DNA from: Mytilus californianus
Lineage: Eukaryota; Mollusca; Bivalvia; Mytilida; Mytilidae
Assembly: GCF_021869535.1 (NCBI RefSeq)
Contig: NW_026262604.1
Location: 55,514,247-55,578,246, forward strand
Direction: 5' to 3'
DNA length: 64,000 bases
Part shown: one piece after another, positions 1 through 10,104 of the stretch
Layout: each line of letters starts with the position of its first letter
How positions within the stretch are numbered: the stretch's first letter is position 1
Notes under the pieces: generated by a model
Database searches by the model: none
What the model was told of the DNA's origin: nothing
What the model saw: only the letters and a program-made list of their open reading frames with translations
Program-made: the position numbers and the translations under genes

Positions 1-130
1 TAGATTAGTTCGATGAATCTGTTTAGAAAATTTGGTTTTATGTCCCTCACAGTACATTTTATGTTATGAGATACAAAAATCAATATGTTCGTTGTTTTCC
101 GGCAAATAGCAAACCTTTGTTTGTAATGAT

Positions 131-300
131 TTAATTAAGGAATGACTGTAACATTTTTTCTGTCTATGAAGAAATAACATCTAAGATGTGGTGCACACTG
201 AATAACCCGCGTAGCCTGTTATTTAAAAGTGTGCACCACATTTTTGAGGTGATTTCGAATAGACAAAAAAAATATTACAGTCATTCCTTATAATTTAATT
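131..300. repeat. Palindromic MITE-like repeat
   Basis: Two halves are inverted copies. The outer ends read AAGGAATGACTGTAA and, on the other side, its reverse complement. Further in, ATGTGGTGCACACT pairs with AGTGTGCACCACAT, and the core AATAAC..GTTATT is also symmetric. There is no coding capacity. The structure fits a short non-autonomous inverted-repeat element; the superfamily cannot be assigned because the flanks are AT-rich and no clear target duplication stands out. Confidence 0.75.
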
Positions 301-598
301 CTAAATTCCATTTTTATGGAGTAAATCATGAAAAAACCTATATGACGTCACGGTCACCTGACAAAATTATGCCTATGAGCTGATAGACAAAAAACTTTCA
401 GCCCTATCAGAAGACGTGTTACATCCAAAATTAAATTATTGATTAAGTAAATGTAAAATAAATGCAATCCAAATTTCTCTCTAAAATCTGAAAGTGTTTT
501 AGTCGAATAAATCACGTGTCACGTCAGTTTTGTTGGCTATCATGCATGTGTAAATCAGTAAGAAATATAGTACTTCAAAATATTAAATGAAAAAAAAA

Positions 599-646
599 GA
601 TAATAAAAGTTCTAAACCGGAAAAGATAATAAAAGTTCTAAACCGG
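599..646. repeat. Two-copy 26-bp tandem duplication
   Basis: The 22-mer that starts GATAATAAAAGTTC and ends AAACCGG occurs twice with a 4-base AAAA spacer. It is an exact local duplication with no other content. Confidence 0.85.
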
Positions 647-789
647 TTACTATCATATTTTTTATCACTTTAAGATCAATATTATGTCATTGACATTGAA
701 ATCAAAGGTTAAGCCGATTGTATGCACTACATCGCCATGAGGTAATGTATACACTTATGACGGTCCCTGAATACGGTATTTTGTAATTT

Positions 790-960
790 TTAAGCCGTTT
801 TTCTCTTTTCTTTATAAATTTTGCTCATTATTCTTCATTCTTTATATTTTAGCATCCCATTATTCTCTATTCTTTATTTTTTTGTCCTATTTTTCTCTAT
901 TAATATGTTCTGCCCTTTGTTCTGCCACTTTTGCCTATTATTCTCCACCCTCACATATGC
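790..960. repeat. AT-rich interspersed repeat (TATTCTCTATTCTTTATT type)
   Basis: Degenerate repetition of TATTCTCTATTCTTTAT and CTATTTTTCTCTATT blocks. The same sequence type is found in reverse orientation on both sides of the CACTA-type element near 21.9-22.05 kb and 24.14-24.2 kb, so it is a dispersed family. The reading frame crossing it on the minus strand has no protein-like features. Confidence 0.5.
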
Positions 961-1639
961 CAACATATATGTATAGCACACATGACTGTCTGAAAAGAAG
1001 ACGAGAAGCCAAAAACAACAGCAAGAACTAAGGATAAAACAAAATATCTCTTTCAAATATAAAACACATGTCACCTGATTGTAAGTGTTAATTTTAAGTC
1101 CAGGAACGTAAGGATCAATGATGGCCATACATGTATGTTGAAGTTTACTCAACCATCTGTTTTTTTTTTTGCTGTCTTATCGTAAAAAGGAACACAAGAT
1201 TAATTTAAAAATGAACAAAAAATATCGTTTTTTACTGCACACAAACAGTTTTTATATACAAAATAAATAGTTCTTTAAAATGTACACATGTTTTGAATGA
1301 ACACAAACTGTTTTCTATCAAATGTAATCACAGGTTTTAAGACCTGTAGAGAGAAACAAGAGTTAAACAGTCTTCTAACCATGACGGGAACGATACCAAT
1401 GTGTCGTTTTTCTTATGTGACGTTTACATTTTCTGACGTCAGACACGCGAAGCAATGAATGTGGTTTTTAATTTGATAGATGCTTTTGTGCTTTTTTTGT
1501 AAATAATTGTTTGTTTTGATATTGTAACACAACGGTGATGACTGCTGTACCCATATTTTGACTATTTTATTTATAATGTCTGTTTTGTTCACGCATCGTT
1601 GTAAATATAACGGAATTTGATAAGACTGTCGTACAAGTG

Positions 1640-1860
1640 AGAGGTTTAGCGCTATAAAACCAGGTTCAATCCACCATTTTCTACATTTGAAAATGCCTGT
1701 ACCAAGTCAGGAATATGACAGTTGTTGTCCATTCGTTTGATGTGTTTTGTCATTTGATTTTGCCATGTGATTAGGGACTTTCCGATTGAATTTTCCTCGG
1801 AGTTCAGTATTTTTGTGATTTTACTTTTTAATACCTGTAATGAGAAACAAGAGTTAAACA
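1640..1860. repeat. Bivalve interspersed repeat (GGTTCAATCCACCATTTTC type)
   Basis: I recognise this stretch (GGTTTAGCGCTATAAAACC, then the CAATCCACCATTTTC block and GGACTTTCCGATTGAATTTT) as a sequence seen repeatedly in mussel and other bivalve DNA. A 74-codon minus-strand frame crosses it; it may be a remnant of a retroelement reading frame but carries no motif I can name. Strand and full extent are uncertain. Confidence 0.45.
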
Positions 1861-1985
1861 AATATCTAAGCCGCAATAGAAATCAGTATTGCATTGAATT
1901 CTACCAAATGTGTTTTTTTAAATGAATATAACATGTATTTTTTAAATGTACAAAACACTTATGTTAATCAAGCTGTATTTTGCAG

Positions 1986-2134
1986 GTGCTGTGGTAGGCC
2001 TTGCAGTAGGCATGGCCGTGTTTGCCTTCGTACTAGGATTCGGAGCTATATATATGTTCTACAAACGGAACGGGGGATCATTTGTGAAATCAGACAATCC
2101 TATGGATAATCCTGCATATGAAAATGCATCTTAA
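1986..2134 (+). CDS. Last exon of a type I transmembrane protein (TM + NPxY tail)
   Basis: A splice acceptor (pyrimidine-rich run ending TATTTTGCAG at 1985) opens a frame to TAA at 2132-2134. The first base completes a codon from an upstream exon, so the intron is phase 1, usual between extracellular modules and a membrane segment. The peptide starts with a Gly/Ala/Val/Phe-rich hydrophobic helix of about 23 residues, then a stop-transfer YKR, then a short polar tail containing NPMDNPAYENAS. NPAY matches the NPxY motif bound by PTB-domain adaptors and used in endocytosis; that role is inferred. An AATAAA lies at 2139-2144, five bases past the stop. Upstream exons are not recognisable in the first 1.9 kb, so the ectodomain and the protein's identity are unknown. 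An apparent in-frame ATG at 1946 lies inside the intron and is unlikely to be used. Confidence 0.72.
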
Positions 2135-2159
2135 TAATAATAAACGCTGTTTAAAAAAT

Positions 2160-3220
2160 ACTCATAAATCATTATACCAGTATAAATTTGTATTCGTACA
2201 GTCCCGCTAATGTAAGGTAACCGTTATATATATATTATATTTCGGTTAAGTTCAAATAGAGGTAACTTCTATAAATGAAAGAACTCGTTCCTACAAATTA
2301 GTCTATGGTATTGACATAAAGACGTCGTTCATTTGAAAGAATTAAAATATAATTTCCGACACATAAAGGAATCCATGCAGACATCTTGTCATTGTAACAT
2401 AAAAATGTTTATTGAAATTAATAAATGAACTTCGTCATAATTTCACTCCATCATGACATTAATGGCATAAAATGCACCATATCTCCGTGACACTTATAAA
2501 TGCTTCTTTCTTTGTTTTATGCTGAGGTTGATGTAAAAACGTTGATAGGTATGAAAGCCCATTACTAAAATTGTGAGCACGGTCAACGATTTTACAGCCC
2601 TATTGAACTTTAAAAAGTACATTCGATTATAATTATTTCATTTGAATGCTATACATATGGTAAGTAAGAGTTAAATCAAGCTTTCCACTTTTTTTTTAAA
2701 TAATTCTACGTTTTGGTATAATGTTGTCAACCCGAGGATTCTATTATTAATTCTATTGGAACTCTTCCTACTTTTTCCCGCCAATTTTGACTCAACTGTC
2801 GGAGTACTTTTTATTATATTTCTGACGGGATGTTGTACCATAAGTTCAATAAACAGTGATTAAGGTCGACCTAATGTGTTATTTGTTTACATATTAAACA
2901 GATATCTACCAAAGTGTTCAATACGGTGCTCAGAACTTGACATATTTTATGAAAATTTACATTTAAGAATTGAATGTTTTTTTTGTAATTTAATTGGGTT
3001 GTTAAATACTAAAAATATGCGTACGATCAACACTTTTACAACCCTATAAAATTACAAAATGAAGCATTCAATTTAATTCTTATGATAAAAGTTTATAACC
3101 GCATATCGTAACCACATTCCCGTCCTCATTTCCTTTATTGGGACATCACCTTATGAGACTTATCACCGTTTTGTACTTCCGCGCAACACGACGGAGTTGA
3201 AACAGTTAATCCTTTCGGAG
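2160..3220. other. No recognisable feature
   Basis: AT-rich sequence downstream of the transmembrane-tail exon. It presumably holds its 3' flank. I see no exon, RNA gene or repeat that I can name. Confidence 0.4.
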
Positions 3221-3224
3221 CACT

Positions 3225-3405
3225 GCGTTCACCCCCAGATTTTGGTGCGGTTCGTGTTATTAAGTTTTTAGTTTTCTATGTATTTTTATTTATTCGTCTT
3301 TTCGTCGTTATTCATTTTTTTGCCATGGCGTTGTCAATTTTTTTCGACTTGTGAGTTTTGAATGTCCCCCTTGGTATCCTCCGCCTCTTTTTAACAACCA
3401 TACAA
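3225..3405 (+). repeat. Bivalve interspersed repeat (TTTTGCCATGGCGTTGTC type)
   Basis: The series GGAGCACTGCGTTCACCC, TTTTGCCATGGCGTTGTC, GACTTGTGAGTTTTGAATG and CTTGGTATCCTCCGCCTC is a familiar abundant mussel repeat, probably the 3' tail of a retroelement. It is non-coding here. The identification rests on recognition only. Confidence 0.5.
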
Positions 3406-3409
3406 TAAA

Positions 3410-4060
3410 GAGTTAAATCAATTTTTTCGTTTGTGTTCCTGTAAGTTGTTATGACATTGTCATTGGAATCACATGCAGCTAGTCAGACGTGTTGCATTTC
3501 ATTGAAAAATGAAATAAAATGTTGGACTGCCACACGATTGTTGTCAGCCAATGAAAAGTACGAATTCTTATGAGACATACACGTAACGTAAATATGTAAC
3601 TATAATGTTGAAAATCATATGCAGACTAACTTCTGATGCTTTGTATATTTTCATCATTTAAGTTTGTTAATTTGTTGTCTAATTGAGGTTTACCCTCCTT
3701 CCCAACGTTCTATGATTCGTATGTCTATAGTTTTTTGGCGTAGACTTTTGATTTTTTCACGACACTTAATGTAAATAGGACACCGTCAGGTAGTACACAA
3801 CACTATGCGTGTGACCTTAATAGTTACATCTTAGGACAAAAGACCATCCCATAATATGTAAAGATGGAAATGACCAAGGTTAACTTTAAATGACATAATT
3901 CATTAGTTTTAACATACATCATTACTCGAAGAAGTCTAACTTACAAGAATTACTCGTTTATTTGTGACATGTATTCGCGTTGCTAGGGAACGAATTTGAC
4001 TGTGAATAAGGCCGGAATATGGTTTAAAGAAGAATAAAAAAAAAAGCTCGGTTTCTTTAC
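3410..4060. other. No recognisable feature
   Basis: AT-rich DNA between the interspersed repeat and the SINE. No coding, RNA or repeat structure was recognised. Confidence 0.4.
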
Positions 4061-4062
4061 TT

Positions 4063-4256
4063 TCGGTACCCGAGTGGTCGAAGTGGTTCAGCTACTGTAT
4101 CACTATAGCCTGTCAACACTGGGGTGTGAGTTCGAGCCCCGCACGTGGCAGGTTAATCTCCGGGCACTCCGGCTTACTCCACCAATAAAACTAGCCGCCG
4201 TGTAATTGCCAATAGTACTGAGAGTGGCGTTAAACACAAAACATCAATCAATCAAT
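4063..4256 (+). repeat. tRNA-derived SINE with RNA polymerase III promoter
   Basis: The head resembles a tRNA: A box TGGTCGAAGTGG (4075-4086, fits TRGYNNARNNGG) and B box GTTCGAGCC (4130-4138) about 44 bases later. A body follows (CCGGGCACTCCGGCTTACTC, then CACCAATAAAACTAGCCGCC, then AGTGGCGTTAAACAC) and a simple tail of ATCAATCAATCAAT. The layout of tRNA head, conserved central domain ending in GGCGTTAAAC, and short tandem tail is that of molluscan SINEs. It is not a functional tRNA because no acceptor stem closes. Being downstream of the Tctex1 gene, it would lie in or near that gene's 3' flank. The box spacing makes the Pol III assignment strong; the family name is left open. Confidence 0.85.
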
Positions 4257-4515
4257 TTTTATTATGCGTTGTGTCCAGTGCATGAACGGATAGGTAGTGA
4301 ATTGACACATCAATAACAATAATTATCCTTTTTATGCATCACCATATTCATTTTGCCGTCCCACAAAGGAACATTCCTAAAATGATGCAAACCTGATAAA
4401 CACAAATCTGCAAATGTGTTATATGTATTCCATTGAAAACACCTGTAAAATACGTTGAAATACACAGTATAAACAGATAATATTAAGTACCAAGGAAAAT
4501 ACATTGTTTTCATAT

Positions 4516-5088
4516 TTATTCAAAATATAAACCATATACCATTGCAACGGAAAATATTGAATTGTTAGAAAATTTAACACTGGTAAAATTGTCCGTGTTT
4601 TTATTCCATAGACACCGGCTTCCGAATTGCATTCCTGGTTTTTCTTTCAAACTACCTATACTTACTACTGCAATCACCTTGTAACGTTTAAGTCCTAAAA
4701 TTTTAATTTTCTCCATGATTTTTGAAGCGACGTCCTGGCTAAGTTCTCGGCACTTGGTAGCATTGTATTCAACATCCTTTAAGTTTTCACTGAGCACTTC
4801 TTTTGTGGCGCGTTCAATTTCTGCAGTCTTAAATGTCTTATCGGGACCAATTTTGAAAGTGTTTTCCAATTTTTTACCGTGTAATATTCCATCAGAACGT
4901 TCACCAAGGGAGGTAATCTCTAAAAAAGGTGTCGAATCACTAACGTTACTTGCTGTATGTCCTTGACCTCCAAAAGGTGCAACAAGCCTCGAGGCAACAA
5001 TCGAACCACGCATTCGCCTACTTTTTGGAGTTATTGGTTCACTTCTGGTTAAAGATGATGATGCTAAGTTGGACATTCGGCGAGACAT
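4516..5088 (-). CDS. Tctex1-domain dynein light chain (DYNLT4/DYNLT5-type)
   Basis: A 190-residue protein. Residues 1-70 are a basic, Ser-rich, low-complexity tail; residues 71-190 form a complete Tctex1 domain. Diagnostic features are ENTFKIGPDKTF at its start, a helix ending in KILGLKRYK, the strand VIAVVSIGSL, GSRCLWNKNTDNFTS, and the C-terminal FSNNSIFSVAMVYGLYFE, which matches the family's terminal strand. Tctex1 proteins are light chains of cytoplasmic or ciliary dynein, or related adaptors; the long N-terminal tail suits the DYNLT4/5 subgroup rather than DYNLT1. ATG at 5088 has A at -3 (AAAATG) and is preferred; the frame continues eight codons upstream to an in-frame TAA with no other ATG. 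AATAAA overlaps the stop codon (4515-4520). The domain sits in one exon: either the gene is intronless (perhaps a retrocopy) or only 5' UTR exons are missing. The frame is intact. Confidence 0.85.
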   Translation of the reverse strand: MSRRMSNLASSSLTRSEPITPKSRRMRGSIVASRLVAPFGGQGHTASNVSDSTPFLEITSLGERSDGILHGKKLENTFKIGPDKTFKTAEIERATKEVLSENLKDVEYNATKCRELSQDVASKIMEKIKILGLKRYKVIAVVSIGSLKEKPGMQFGSRCLWNKNTDNFTSVKFSNNSIFSVAMVYGLYFE

Positions 5089-5157
5089 TTTGGCCTTTGA
5101 TAATTTGGTCAAACTGCTTTAGAACACACCTAGCCCTGCACCTGAATGTAACAAAAT

Positions 5158-5217
5158 TATTATTATTATTATTTTTACTATTATTATTATTATTGTTATC
5201 ATTATTTTTATTTTTTT
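5158..5217. repeat. (ATT)n microsatellite
   Basis: Run of TTATTATT with interruptions, just upstream of the Tctex1 gene on its minus strand, followed by T-rich sequence. Confidence 0.9.
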
Positions 5218-5219
5218 CC

Positions 5220-5753
5220 CAATTTTTTTAATACTAAAATATAACTCAACATTGTACATCTACACAAAAGGACGATAAAAATATCTCAGCAAAAAATTTC
5301 AACATGATTAGGAAAATTATCTACCAGAAACCAAAATACGAGGATGAGCAAAACATATAACGTTTAGTAAGCTATAAAAGGCCCCTGCATGACAAAACGT
5401 GACACGATAAAAAAACAGAAAACAACCGGGATGATTTATACAAAAAAAAACAAATATTACAAACAGCATTAACCAAAGAATCCCATAATATATCTACATT
5501 ATTGGATGCACTGACAAAGATTTAAAGAGGTCAGATTTAAAAACAAAAGTGTAAACATGCCACATATGTATGTGCTTATTCCTAGTCACGTGTCTTTAGC
5601 TATTATATCTTTTATTATTGTTAGTCCTCCAGGCAAATAAGGTTTGATATTTGGTAGTTTCTGTTTTTATTCAAACTATTCATAGACTTAGGGCGACAAA
5701 GTCAGAGCGTAACATATCGTATAGTATGTTGTAAGGCCAAACTATGTAGACAT
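5220..5753. other. No recognisable feature
   Basis: Upstream flank of the Tctex1 gene up to the 3.5-kb transposon. A promoter must lie on the minus strand near here if the gene is transcribed, but no TATA or initiator element can be singled out in AT-rich sequence. Confidence 0.35.
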
Positions 5754-5758
5754 ATATA

Positions 5759-6233
5759 CACTGTGTCTAAACTACCCCGGCAAAAAATGTTTGGACTCGA
5801 TGGTATCTAATATCCGGCACGGTGACGTAACATCAATAGACAGAGAAAAGGTACTTTTCTGTTTATTTATTTGTTATTGTTATGATATCGAAGAATATTT
5901 ATACATATATAACTGTTTTCTATTGTGAGATGTAATATTTTCTACAACCGTTCTAGATTAACGGAGAAATAAGTAAAAATGCACGTCAAAATGACGAACT
6001 GAGTGAACCTTGCCTCGAATTTGTTTAATTTCTCCTTAAATTGTTCACATGGTACGGAAAGAAAGATATTGACATGGAGATTGCAAAACTAGTCACTTTG
6101 AGCACCTCAATCCTTGTAGTTCTGCGTATGGAACGAAAGAAATGGATCATGTCAAAATGGAAGCACCCGGTTTTGTCAATGTGTACAACCCGGTTTTGTC
6201 CTAGATTTCACAAGGCAGAACCCGGTTTTGTCC
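5759..6233 (+). repeat. Left terminal inverted repeat with three ACCCGGTTTTGTC motifs
   Basis: Pairs along its full length with 8781-9257 reversed, with scattered substitutions and small indels. The inner end carries three copies of ACCCGGTTTTGTC about 25-35 bases apart, mirrored at the inner end of the right arm. Such short repeated motifs near transposon ends are often transposase-binding sites; that is inference. The 68-codon plus-strand frame through this arm is not conserved as a reading frame in the other arm and is rejected as a gene. Confidence 0.85.
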
Positions 6234-6239
6234 AAAAAA

Positions 6240-7375
6240 AAAAATAATGCAAAATCGCATAACATAATTGAACTTCAGCAATTAAAGGAGTTTGGTGGCT
6301 GGTTGGAAAACAATTTCTTACAGAGGACAACCTGTTATTTATTTGAATCTGTAAAAACTTAATTCCTACTTTATTGGAACAAAAATAATTATAATTTTGC
6401 TTTGCATTAAAAAAATAACACTCTAACTGCGAAATAGATAGAAATGAAGGTTAAACTGCAAATTGAGTTTTAAGCTCTCTATACGTTTTTTTTTATATGA
6501 ATTATGTAAATTTTAGTGTTTAAACTTAAAATTAGAGTTCATGATCTTAAAAATTGAAGGACGCACATTTGCTATGTGATTTTCTTGTACAACAGGATGG
6601 TTATCTTTATAAGTAGACCAATCTACCTAGGGGTGTTATATTTCCTATGATCGTTTAAAATAAATCTTCTTAAAGCCAAATGTTCATTATAAGGCATGAT
6701 AATCAAACAAATGTATATATGCTTGCAGAATCGCCATAGAAAATGAATGTTTATGGTGAGAAAAGGATTACAATAATCATGCATTAAAAATCAAATCTAT
6801 CTATCCCTAATTGTAACTATAATAATGAGTATAAATTAGTATTATAATAGTCTCAGGCCATCGAGGAATGCAATAATGATTAGTTTATTAATAGTTGTAT
6901 AAATAAACGGTTCTGTTATCTCTCCATTGTGTTATGATTATCGTACATTGACGTTGGTCAATATATTATTGACAACATATAGGGACGGATTCAGGTTTTT
7001 TCAAAGTGGGCGTAATTCAAATAGCTTACATACCGCAGAGCATAGCGAAGCGAACAATGTTTTGGACGAATTATGCTAAAAAAAATCGTAAACAAAAGAT
7101 TTATTTTTTTGGGGCCATCAAAGGTGGGGTGGGGGCGTGTGACCTATACGCCGCCTGGATTCGCCACTGATGTTATATAACTAAATCGTAAACCGACTTA
7201 AAATTTTATAAGAAATGAGAAAGCAGGGACACCCGCGAAATTGGATGTATGTGAGTAGGATTATCATGTTTATTCTAAAAATTCACATTGATATTTTGGA
7301 ATTGTCGGAATGCGAGACCAAGGGATGCAAATTCGTGGCGGCTTGAACTATGTGTATGAAGCTTCATATGTCTGA
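6240..7375. other. Transposon interior, repeat debris
   Basis: AT-rich. A GC-richer patch at about 6980-7170 (GGGACGGATTCAGG ... GCCTGGATTCGCCACTG) looks like a short dispersed repeat with similar outer ends. Otherwise nothing is recognisable and no open frame of note is present. Confidence 0.4.
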
Positions 7376-7379
7376 AGTT

Positions 7380-7790
7380 AGAAAGCCTGACTGTAACATA
7401 CCTCGCACACAGGTCTTTTATTTAACGATTTTTCTATCTGTCATATGTCCATTGCCTTGACCTCATTTTCATGGTTCAGCGATTTCCTAACAAAATGAAT
7501 AGCTGATAATGGTTGATATCTATGATCAAGGTTAACATTTCGTGTTCAAGTCCGTATCTCTAATACCATAAGTAATATGTCAACTATATTTTGCGCACAT
7601 GACTATTTAAGTGACCTTGAGCTTATTTTCTTGATTAATTGGTAGATGTTAATTATTTTTTGGTTGGTTTCAATGATTGTAATGTGTTCATGTCCGTCTG
7701 GCAGGTTTCATCAGACCTTGACTTTTTTTTATGGTTCCATGAACAATGTTAATTTTATTTAACTTTTATTAAATTATTTATCTTACAGAC
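7380..7790 (-). repeat. Degenerate copy of the 147-bp subrepeat family
   Basis: CCTTGACCTCATTTTCATGG (7455 onward), GTGACCTTGAGCTTATTTTC and AGACCTTGACTTTTTTT are reverse complements of the CATGAAAATGAGGTCAAGG core that recurs every 147 bp at 39.4-40.3 kb. This copy is shorter, more diverged and in the opposite orientation, nested within the 3.5-kb transposon. Confidence 0.6.
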
Positions 7791-8023
7791 CTTCAAAATA
7801 ATTTCGATAACGATCATTCCAGCAGTCGCGACATGTCAGTGCGTACAGTCACTCCTGTATAAATAAAACGTAGTAATTATTGTTGTTAAAAAAAAACGCA
7901 ATTGAAGTTGTTTTGCCATGTCTGATTAGTTTATCTCGTTCGTGCAAGTCTTAATTATGAAATGTTAGACTTTTTTTTTAATTCAAGAACGGTGCAATCT
8001 TGTTTGGAATTCTTGGTTGGTTT

Positions 8024-8745
8024 TAGCTCACCTGACCCCAAGGGAAAAAGTGAGCTTTTTTCATCACTTGGCCCCCGTCGTCCGTCGTCTTCCGTTAATT
8101 TTTTACATAATCTTCTCCTCTGAAATTACTGGGCTACAATACACTTAACAAATCTTATCCACAATCTTATGTCGGTTTTTAAAGGTCTAACGAACTTATG
8201 TTTAACTGTTTTACATCATCATTGGGGTATCTAGTTTAAACAGTTTTTGATGACCCCCGCTTGTCAACAAAGATGGCCGACATGGCTTAAAATAGAACAT
8301 AGGGGGATGCAAGTTTTGTCTATTATTTAAAAACAGCTATAGATAGAGACAATTTAACAGGAGCAGATATGTTCATAATGTTGAGCTCTACCTTTTGTCC
8401 ATACACATCAAAACTCTTACACGAATTCTTATAGAAGTTAATGTCCTTGAATGACAAATTTCTCCTTTTTTTCCATTTCTGTCTATTATCTTGAAATATA
8501 TAAAAGATATAAAGCAAAAATGATCAGCAAGACAATATATACGAATAAGTCGACTTGGTCGATATCCTTGTAAGAATTATTGACCTTTAATTACGATTTT
8601 ACCATTTCTTTGCGTTTTTGCCAATTATTTTACAAAAATCTTCTCCTCTTTAACAATTTAATTAAACTGGGCCACACGCTTTATTGAGGTATCTGGTTTG
8701 AAAACCCACATGATCAGCCATTTCTAAATTTATTTTTTTGTTTCA
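8024..8745 (+). repeat. Bivalve TAGCTCACCTGACCC repeat
   Basis: TTTTAGCTCACCTGACCCC, AAAGTGAGCTTTTTTCATCA, CCCGTCGTCCGTCGTCTTCC, AATCTTCTCCTCTGAAATTA, GGGGTATCTAGTTTAAACAG and AAAATAGAACATAGGGGGAT occur in the order I know from a very common bivalve repeat. A second partial copy (AATCTTCTCCTC .. GAGGTATCTGGTTTG) follows from about 8635. It is nested in the transposon interior. Confidence 0.7.
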
Positions 8746-8780
8746 GGGTACCAGTGTTAACGTTGTTTTTCATAAAATAA

Positions 8781-9257
8781 ACAAAACCGGGTTCTATACA
8801 TAGACAAAACCGGGTCATTGTGTAGTAAACAACATTGACAAAACCGGGTGATTCCATTTTGACATGACCTATTTCTTTCGTTCCATACGCAGAAATACAA
8901 GGATTGAGGTGCTCAAAGTGACTAGTTTTGCAATCTCCATGTCAATATCTTTCTTTCCGTACCTTTCTTTCCGTACCATGTGAACAATTTAAGGAGAAAT
9001 TAAACAAATTCGAGGCAAGGTTCACTCAGTTCGTCATTTTGACGTACATTTTTACTTATTTCTCCGTTAATCTAGAACGGTTGTAGAAAATATTACATCT
9101 CACAATAGAAAATAGTTATATATATATATTCTTCGATATCATAAAAATAACAAATAAATAAACAGAAAACTACCTTTTCTCTGTCTATTAATGTCGTGCC
9201 GGATATTAGATACCATCGAGTCCAAACAATTTTTGCCGGGGTAGTTTAGACACAGTG
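8781..9257 (-). repeat. Right terminal inverted repeat with ACAAAACCGGGT motifs
   Basis: Reverse complement of 5759-6233. Three ACAAAACCGGGT motifs mark its inner edge, and the outer end reads GGGTAGTTTAGACACAGTG. One internal 13-base duplication (CTTTCTTTCCGTAC region near 8950-8980) is unique to this arm. Confidence 0.85.
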
Positions 9258-9262
9258 ATATA

Positions 9263-9890
9263 ATGGTGAATATTTTTTCACGAGGGGTTGCTTTCTTTTT
9301 GATATAACACACATCTGTTATTTCAAGTAGATCACTTGGAGTTTTTTTATTGTAATTAGAATACCGACAAAGCAGCAGCAAGCGAAACGTTAACAATAGT
9401 ATACCGTGAGACAATAATATAATGAAAAATTCGAGAGCAAATAAAGAGAAAAAAAAATATAAGACACATTACTCCAACCTACTCCAGTTAAATAATACTA
9501 TATGGAGAATATAGTTAAAAGGCATAGTGAAGATAAAAAAGAAAAACAATCGCACTTATATTGGTTTAGCTAAACTCCAACAATTTTATTAGAAACCATT
9601 ACCTTCGTTTGAACTAGAATGCTTGCCGTTGAATTTCAAAAATATTTAAACAAATTTACATCTTTTTGAATAGATCCTAGTACATAAAATTATGGAAAAA
9701 TAGAGAGAGGTCCGTATGCTTGTTTTCAGAAATAGAAAATTACAATTTATGACAGGATATAGTAGTCTAGTTTTTTCATTTGAATTTTAAAAATGAAAAG
9801 AAACGATTATCATGAGTGATTTTTTTTTGTGTTAGTGTGCAGTGGCAAGCATTTCAGGCATATTCAGGACAGGAACAATTTAATACTGTA
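9263..9890. other. No recognisable feature
   Basis: Flank of the 3.5-kb transposon. The minus-strand frame that runs out of the right arm into this flank is a chance frame. Confidence 0.4.
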
Positions 9891-9893
9891 TAT

Positions 9894-10090
9894 TCAGAAA
9901 TTATTGCGAGGTTTTAATTAATGCGAATAATGCGACTGGGTGGATATAGCAATACTATGAACTCGCATTCTAATATCTGATACATATACATGTATGCAGA
10001 TTTTCCTAAAATTGAAATACCAGTAATTAATCTCGCATTTTTGTCAATTTTTCAAAAATCGCAACAATAAATGCACGCAATAATTTCTGA
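9894..10090. repeat. Short inverted-repeat element (ATTATTGCGAG type)
   Basis: TCAGAAATTATTGCG (9894-9908) is the exact reverse complement of CGCAATAATTTCTGA (10076-10090). Between them are further ATGCGA / TCGCAT pairs. The pattern is of a small palindromic element of a type I associate with mussel DNA; no target duplication is evident. Confidence 0.65.
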
Positions 10091-10104
10091 GTTTTCAATT
10101 AATT

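Larger units (their letters stand above)
5759..9257. mobile_element. 3.5-kb non-autonomous DNA transposon with CACTGTG ends
   Basis: The two ends are long inverted repeats of about 475 bp that start CACTGTGTCTAAACTACCCC on both sides. ATATA directly flanks each end (5754-5758 and 9258-9262), consistent with a 5-bp target duplication, though AT-rich flanks make that match weaker than it looks. Terminal CAC plus a 5-bp duplication fits the Transib/RAG-like class; CACTG ends would also suit EnSpm/CACTA (3-bp duplication, ATA also matches) or Chapaev. No transposase is recognisable inside: the interior consists of other repeats (fragments at 7380-7790 and 8024-8745), so mobilisation would need an enzyme from elsewhere. 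Confidence 0.75.

Noticed and set aside
1946..1985. ATG upstream of the transmembrane exon as a start
   Set aside because: It lies before a clear splice acceptor (TTTTGCAG), within intron sequence.
4063..4150. Functional tRNA gene
   Set aside because: A and B boxes are present, but the acceptor and anticodon stems do not close and a SINE body and tail follow.
5089..5112. Extension of the Tctex1 gene to an upstream TTG
   Set aside because: A TTG start is unlikely in an animal gene when ATG in good context follows eight codons later; a stop lies just upstream.
9139..9414. 91-codon minus-strand frame
   Set aside because: Crosses the right TIR border of the 3.5-kb transposon into flanking DNA and has no homologue in the left arm's outer flank.
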